In this document: positions 60,379-64,000 of the stretch, piece after piece | Numbering within the stretch: position 1 is the first letter of the stretch | Layout of the letters: every line of letters begins with the position of its first letter | Source of the DNA: Semisulcospira habei | Lineage: Eukaryota > Mollusca > Gastropoda > Semisulcospiridae | Assembly (NCBI GenBank): GCA_036245525.1 | Contig: BTPG01000004.1 | Location: forward strand, 159,698,552 to 159,762,551 | DNA length: 64,000 nt | Direction: 5' to 3' | Position numbers and translations under genes: made by a program | The notes under the pieces: generated by a model | Databases searched by the model: none | Told to the model about the DNA's origin: nothing | What the model saw: only the letters and a program-made list of their open reading frames with translations

Positions 60379-61327
60379 ACTATCAAAAATATATTACTCG
60401 CCATCAGGCTATTGGAAAGGAGCAACAGCTATTCAAAAATTACATGCCGCTGTGGGCGGAGATATAACACTCAATCAGGTCAAGCAATGGTTACAGAGAC
60501 AAGCAATTTGGCAGATATATCTCCCTGCTCCAAGAAAAATAACAAGACCTCATTTTGAGAACACATCACCTAATGACACACATCAAATGGACCTCCTGTT
60601 CTTACCACATGACACAATAAGAAAGAAACGATACAAGTATGCACTGACTGTTGTAGACATTGCTTCAAGGTATAAAGACGCTGAACCCATATCTCACAAA
60701 ACAGCCAGTACAGTTGCTACTGCTTTATCAAAAATATATAGTCGAGGCCCTTTAAGATACCCCAGACTTGTTCAAGTTGATGATGGATCTGAATTTAAGG
60801 GCGCAGTTAATCAGTTATTTGCGAAGCATGGCGTACTGGTCAGACGCGGCATTCCAGGCGTACACAGATCGCAGGCAATTGTAGAAAACTTTAACAAACA
60901 GTTATCAGAAAGACTTTTCAGTTACCAGTATTCTAAGGAACTCATGCATGACACCCGTAACACTGAATGGGTACAAAGGTTACCACATGTGATAAAAGCA
61001 ATGAACAATGAAGGCCATCCTAAACCTGCTGATGCTATTAAATTGAAAACAATTACAGAGCCAAAAACAGCCCCAACCCCAGCACCCGACACAAGTTTAT
61101 TTACTAAACAGGTGAGATATTTATATCAACCAGGTGAAGCTGAAAATGACATCAGGCGCAGGACGACAGACCCCATTTGGTCAACATCCGTTCATAATAT
61201 AAAAAAAATAATTCCCGGCGCAGACGCAACAATATATTACCTGTATGACCCTGCACCCCAGAGGGCATTTGTCAGAGAAGAATTACAGATTATTCCCCCA
61301 GACACCGTTACTCATTTCAGTAACTAA
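60362..61327 (+). CDS. INT: Polinton integrase, second copy
   Basis: 321 residues. All three catalytic residues are kept (HQMDLLFLP, VQVDDGSEF, AIVENFNKQL). It has two extra residues near the N-terminal zone (GDITLNQVKQW) and a Pro-rich variation near residue 230. Intact. The last 45 bp overlap the polymerase gene on the other strand, as in copy 1. Confidence 0.95.
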   Translation: MAAENKLSKIYYSPSGYWKGATAIQKLHAAVGGDITLNQVKQWLQRQAIWQIYLPAPRKITRPHFENTSPNDTHQMDLLFLPHDTIRKKRYKYALTVVDIASRYKDAEPISHKTASTVATALSKIYSRGPLRYPRLVQVDDGSEFKGAVNQLFAKHGVLVRRGIPGVHRSQAIVENFNKQLSERLFSYQYSKELMHDTRNTEWVQRLPHVIKAMNNEGHPKPADAIKLKTITEPKTAPTPAPDTSLFTKQVRYLYQPGEAENDIRRRTTDPIWSTSVHNIKKIIPGADATIYYLYDPAPQRAFVREELQIIPPDTVTHFSN

Positions 61328-64000
61328 CTCATCAATTAATTCATCAACCAGTTCATCACAAATGTCTTCAGATAACTTGAGCCTGTAATGTCCAGGTGCA
61401 TAAGCTTTTTCCTTAGTGTGAAACACTCTTTTCGTGTCTCCTACTGCTAGTGACTTCTTATGTGTTTGAATTATTTCAAGATTATGTTTGTTTGATCTCA
61501 GTGACTTGTTTGGATAATCAGGCATTAATGCACCATCTAACACTTGCTTGTAATGTTCATGACGTATGTCTTTATTTTTTATTGCTGTTTTCTTGATACC
61601 TTTGGCTTTTGACTGACTACCCTTCTGGTGCAGTATAGAATACATTTTGGATCTCAGTCCAATGTACTCAACTATTGGCACACCATTTAGTTCATCCTTA
61701 AACTTACCAGGCACTTTCTTGTTTTGTGTGCTGAACAGTGGGTGATCCTTAGGATAGTCAGACGTGTCATACATGTGTAACTCTGTTTTCATGTCTTCAT
61801 AAAAGTCTTCAGTACACACGTCAATAATCATAGAGTCAGTGTCAGTGTATAACAGACGGCACTCAGGATACTTTGGTTTGAAGTAATCATAATAAAATTC
61901 AAGCATCAACAGTTTTGATAACTCAAGAATTGCCATACCGATGAATACTGGTTTGTCCAGTTTGACAATCTTTTTTTTGAGTGACACTGCATACAATGAT
62001 GAATGAAACTCTTTGTACCCTGTGTACTGTGGCTTGCCTGTAAGTTTAATTGCACCCAATTCAGTTGTGACCAGTCTCACATCTTTTCTGTGATGAGGAT
62101 TTTCCATTGTCTTGCCAAAACAGGCATTGTTCATAAGCTTAAAGAAGTCTTTGTCAAATGCAGTGTTGCCGTCTCTGGCACGAAGGGTTGTGTTCTTCAT
62201 TATGTAATCTTTCATGAAAGCACTCTGATCAAATTGAATTCCTCTGTGAACTTTCTTTAGTACTAACCCATGTCTGATGTAAAACTGCAGCAAGCGGTAG
62301 TGACAAACGTAATTGAATTTGTCATTTAGATTTGGCACAAGTTTGGTGTCTTCTTTTTTTCCTGTCATACTCATTTTTTCAACAGCTAATGGATAATCAT
62401 TGTGGTAATCATGTAGATGGTGTGGATACTCCAGGTCTACTTCAAAAATCCAACCCTTTGCGTCGTTTCGGTCAAGATTCATAATATTGTTAGTTAACCC
62501 TGACTCTGTTATGTCATACTGTGACAAATCATACAGACAAAAGTTTTTCAAGGGCAATAATTCACACATTGCCCAGCCATACAAATTGTTAGCGTCCAAG
62601 TACGTAATGAATGACCTTGACCTCGAGGGGTCAAAACCCTGACCAAGGACACCATGTCCGTCCAGATATTTATTGTTGGCCTTGGCATAATTGTTCGCTG
62701 CAATACTAATGCCTCCCCTCAATCCACGTTCCACCATTTCACCCATCGTACGATCAGACAACAGGTCTATAGATATCTTACTGGATTTCAAAAATGCATC
62801 CCACGTCATGCCAGGACTAGTTATGTAACAAGCAGGGTCAAGCTTGTAGTGTAACAAACCCTTTTCACGGTAACTTTCAAATACGTCTGCTAGCAAACAA
62901 ACATCTGCTTTCAAGTACTGGTCATGGTAGTCACCAATTGTCTGACACCCTAACTTCCCCCACGCATCAAGTGCGTGTTGATATTCAGAGTCAGAAATAC
63001 CTTTGCCAGTTAGTGTAGAATAAAATTTCTCTTTTGGTGGCAGTCTTGTTTCTTCAAACACAACCCAATGATCGATGTACTCATACGGATAGACACCTTT
63101 CTTAATCAAGTCTGGTTCAAAATATTTACTTGTTATTGGATACTCAGTCAGTCCTTCTGCCAGACTAGCCAATCCTAAAGACAAATGTTGCATGGAGTCA
63201 TAAAATGCTAATTTGTCTAACCTAAAAGTCAAGTATTTCTCAGTTGTCTGGGCAATACAACTTATGTTTTTGTAAGATTCATCTACAGCCTGCATGATAA
63301 TGTGTGAATCATACCCTTTGAGATTGTGGAAAAAGATTGGCAGTTTGTATGTCTTGGGATCTATTTTTAATAACAAGTTACAATTGTTATGTGCAGCGCC
63401 TCTGTAATGACCAGTTATGTGATCGTGGTCACGAACTTTATCACATCCTAAAGGCTGTTCACAAATCCAACACATCTCAGCTGTATCAAATTTTAGTTTG
63501 TCTTCTTCTGTCATCATCAAAGGCATCTGACTTGTTGTGAGATAATGTACTACCTGACTATACAGATGTCTCATTTCTGTTAAAAACAGACATGCTGCAT
63601 TTTCACCCCTGTAGATAACAGGCTCTGTATGCACACCGTCTGACCTAACAATAATGTACCCGAAAGAACACACCACTTGGTCACTTAGTTTTATAGTCTT
63701 TGGTAATGACTCTGGAACAGGACCCTCATATGGTACAACCAATGATTCAAAATCTGCATACACTACAAACGGCAACTTTTGCTGATTCCCATAGTTCTTA
63801 AAATACACTTGACTACCAGGCTCTGGATACTTAAGTACAGTCTGTATGTCATCAGCTGACCTACAGTGCAGAACATGTTTATGTGCCACTGCAATAGAGG
63901 AAAACCTCTGTAAACATCTATTACAAAATTCCTGTTTGCCCTTGTGTTTTGTTGTATGATTATGAATTAGACGTGACATATTTCTGATAATTGTGTAGTG
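61283..64000 (-). CDS. POLB: Polinton DNA polymerase B, second copy, partial
   Basis: C-terminal ~905 codons; the 5' end is beyond the window. The open frame continues to the last base (residues HYTIIRN correspond to about 251 of copy 1), so the first in-window Met is not the start. Exonuclease, endonuclease VII-like and polymerase motifs (DANNLYG, NNACFGK, YTDTDS) are all present and no stop was seen. It contains an 8-residue insertion (GHGVLGQG) before the Pol A motif compared with copy 1. Confidence 0.95.
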   Translation of the reverse strand, partial: HYTIIRNMSRLIHNHTTKHKGKQEFCNRCLQRFSSIAVAHKHVLHCRSADDIQTVLKYPEPGSQVYFKNYGNQQKLPFVVYADFESLVVPYEGPVPESLPKTIKLSDQVVCSFGYIIVRSDGVHTEPVIYRGENAACLFLTEMRHLYSQVVHYLTTSQMPLMMTEEDKLKFDTAEMCWICEQPLGCDKVRDHDHITGHYRGAAHNNCNLLLKIDPKTYKLPIFFHNLKGYDSHIIMQAVDESYKNISCIAQTTEKYLTFRLDKLAFYDSMQHLSLGLASLAEGLTEYPITSKYFEPDLIKKGVYPYEYIDHWVVFEETRLPPKEKFYSTLTGKGISDSEYQHALDAWGKLGCQTIGDYHDQYLKADVCLLADVFESYREKGLLHYKLDPACYITSPGMTWDAFLKSSKISIDLLSDRTMGEMVERGLRGGISIAANNYAKANNKYLDGHGVLGQGFDPSRSRSFITYLDANNLYGWAMCELLPLKNFCLYDLSQYDITESGLTNNIMNLDRNDAKGWIFEVDLEYPHHLHDYHNDYPLAVEKMSMTGKKEDTKLVPNLNDKFNYVCHYRLLQFYIRHGLVLKKVHRGIQFDQSAFMKDYIMKNTTLRARDGNTAFDKDFFKLMNNACFGKTMENPHHRKDVRLVTTELGAIKLTGKPQYTGYKEFHSSLYAVSLKKKIVKLDKPVFIGMAILELSKLLMLEFYYDYFKPKYPECRLLYTDTDSMIIDVCTEDFYEDMKTELHMYDTSDYPKDHPLFSTQNKKVPGKFKDELNGVPIVEYIGLRSKMYSILHQKGSQSKAKGIKKTAIKNKDIRHEHYKQVLDGALMPDYPNKSLRSNKHNLEIIQTHKKSLAVGDTKRVFHTKEKAYAPGHYRLKLSEDICDELVDELIDELVTEMSNGVWGNNL

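Larger units (their letters stand above)
58333..64000. mobile_element. Second Polinton, left half, continues beyond window
   Basis: Same gene order, strands, overlaps and sequence family as 6716-12626 of the first element. It carries a SINE-like insertion at 58999-59385. The left boundary is not found; the listed start is the first gene. The polymerase gene runs off the end. Confidence 0.92.

Noticed and set aside
1..64000. CRISPR arrays, bacterial operons, intact tRNA or rRNA genes
   Set aside because: None seen. Repeats are either tandem without regular spacers or dispersed transposons, and the gene structure is eukaryotic.

Overview
This is a metazoan nuclear genome window. The evidence is a multi-exon host gene with canonical GT..AG introns, AT-rich introns packed with several unrelated transposon classes, and one assembly gap. 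The combination of Polinton, DIRS, Kolobok-like, RTE-like LINE and mollusc-style repeats suggests a marine lophotrochozoan, probably a gastropod mollusc. That taxonomic call is inference.

The only host gene I recognise is PPP1R10 (PNUTS, the nuclear protein phosphatase 1 targeting subunit). It lies on the minus strand and occupies at least 631-52918. Ten consecutive coding exons are visible, from the N-terminal TFIIS-N-like domain (52918-45301) to the PP1-docking motif (1042-1251) and the segment after it (631-695). Codon phase agrees across every intron, except for a one-base excess in an A10 homopolymer inside the exon at 32153-32419. The first coding exon and the 3' end lie outside the recognised part.

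The introns are a layered transposon deposit. The main one is a complete 16.6-kb Polinton/Maverick at 6213-22821, with about 470-bp terminal inverted repeats, a 5-bp flanking duplication and 14 genes. The genes include an rve integrase, protein-primed DNA polymerase B, packaging ATPase, a double-jelly-roll-type major capsid candidate, and about ten unassigned or membrane proteins. It inserted into the tyrosine recombinase gene of an older DIRS element, whose inverted terminal repeats survive at 5440-5640 and 25380-25580. A second, related Polinton (58333 to beyond 64000) repeats the left half in the same order. One of its genes is split by a SINE-like insertion.

Other elements are an intact RTE-type LINE (28191 to about 31390), a full-length LINE of another family with a 13-bp target duplication (34929-38227) plus an identical 217-bp 3' copy (24986-25202), two solo LTRs with a third nested in one of them, two further DIRS pieces (42520-45065 and 46020-49577), a TTAA-flanked Kolobok-like DNA transposon (54597-57518), two copies of a 390-bp SINE-like family, palindromic MITEs, and a diverged ~180-bp tandem repeat ending in CACGTG.

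Within the Polinton the layout is: five rightward genes ending in integrase; a leftward block of polymerase, small protein, ATPase and capsid; then a divergent/convergent structural block. Genes overlap or nearly touch, and 11 of 14 start codons have an A-rich TATAAAA-like box immediately upstream, so the element is organised like a compact DNA virus genome.
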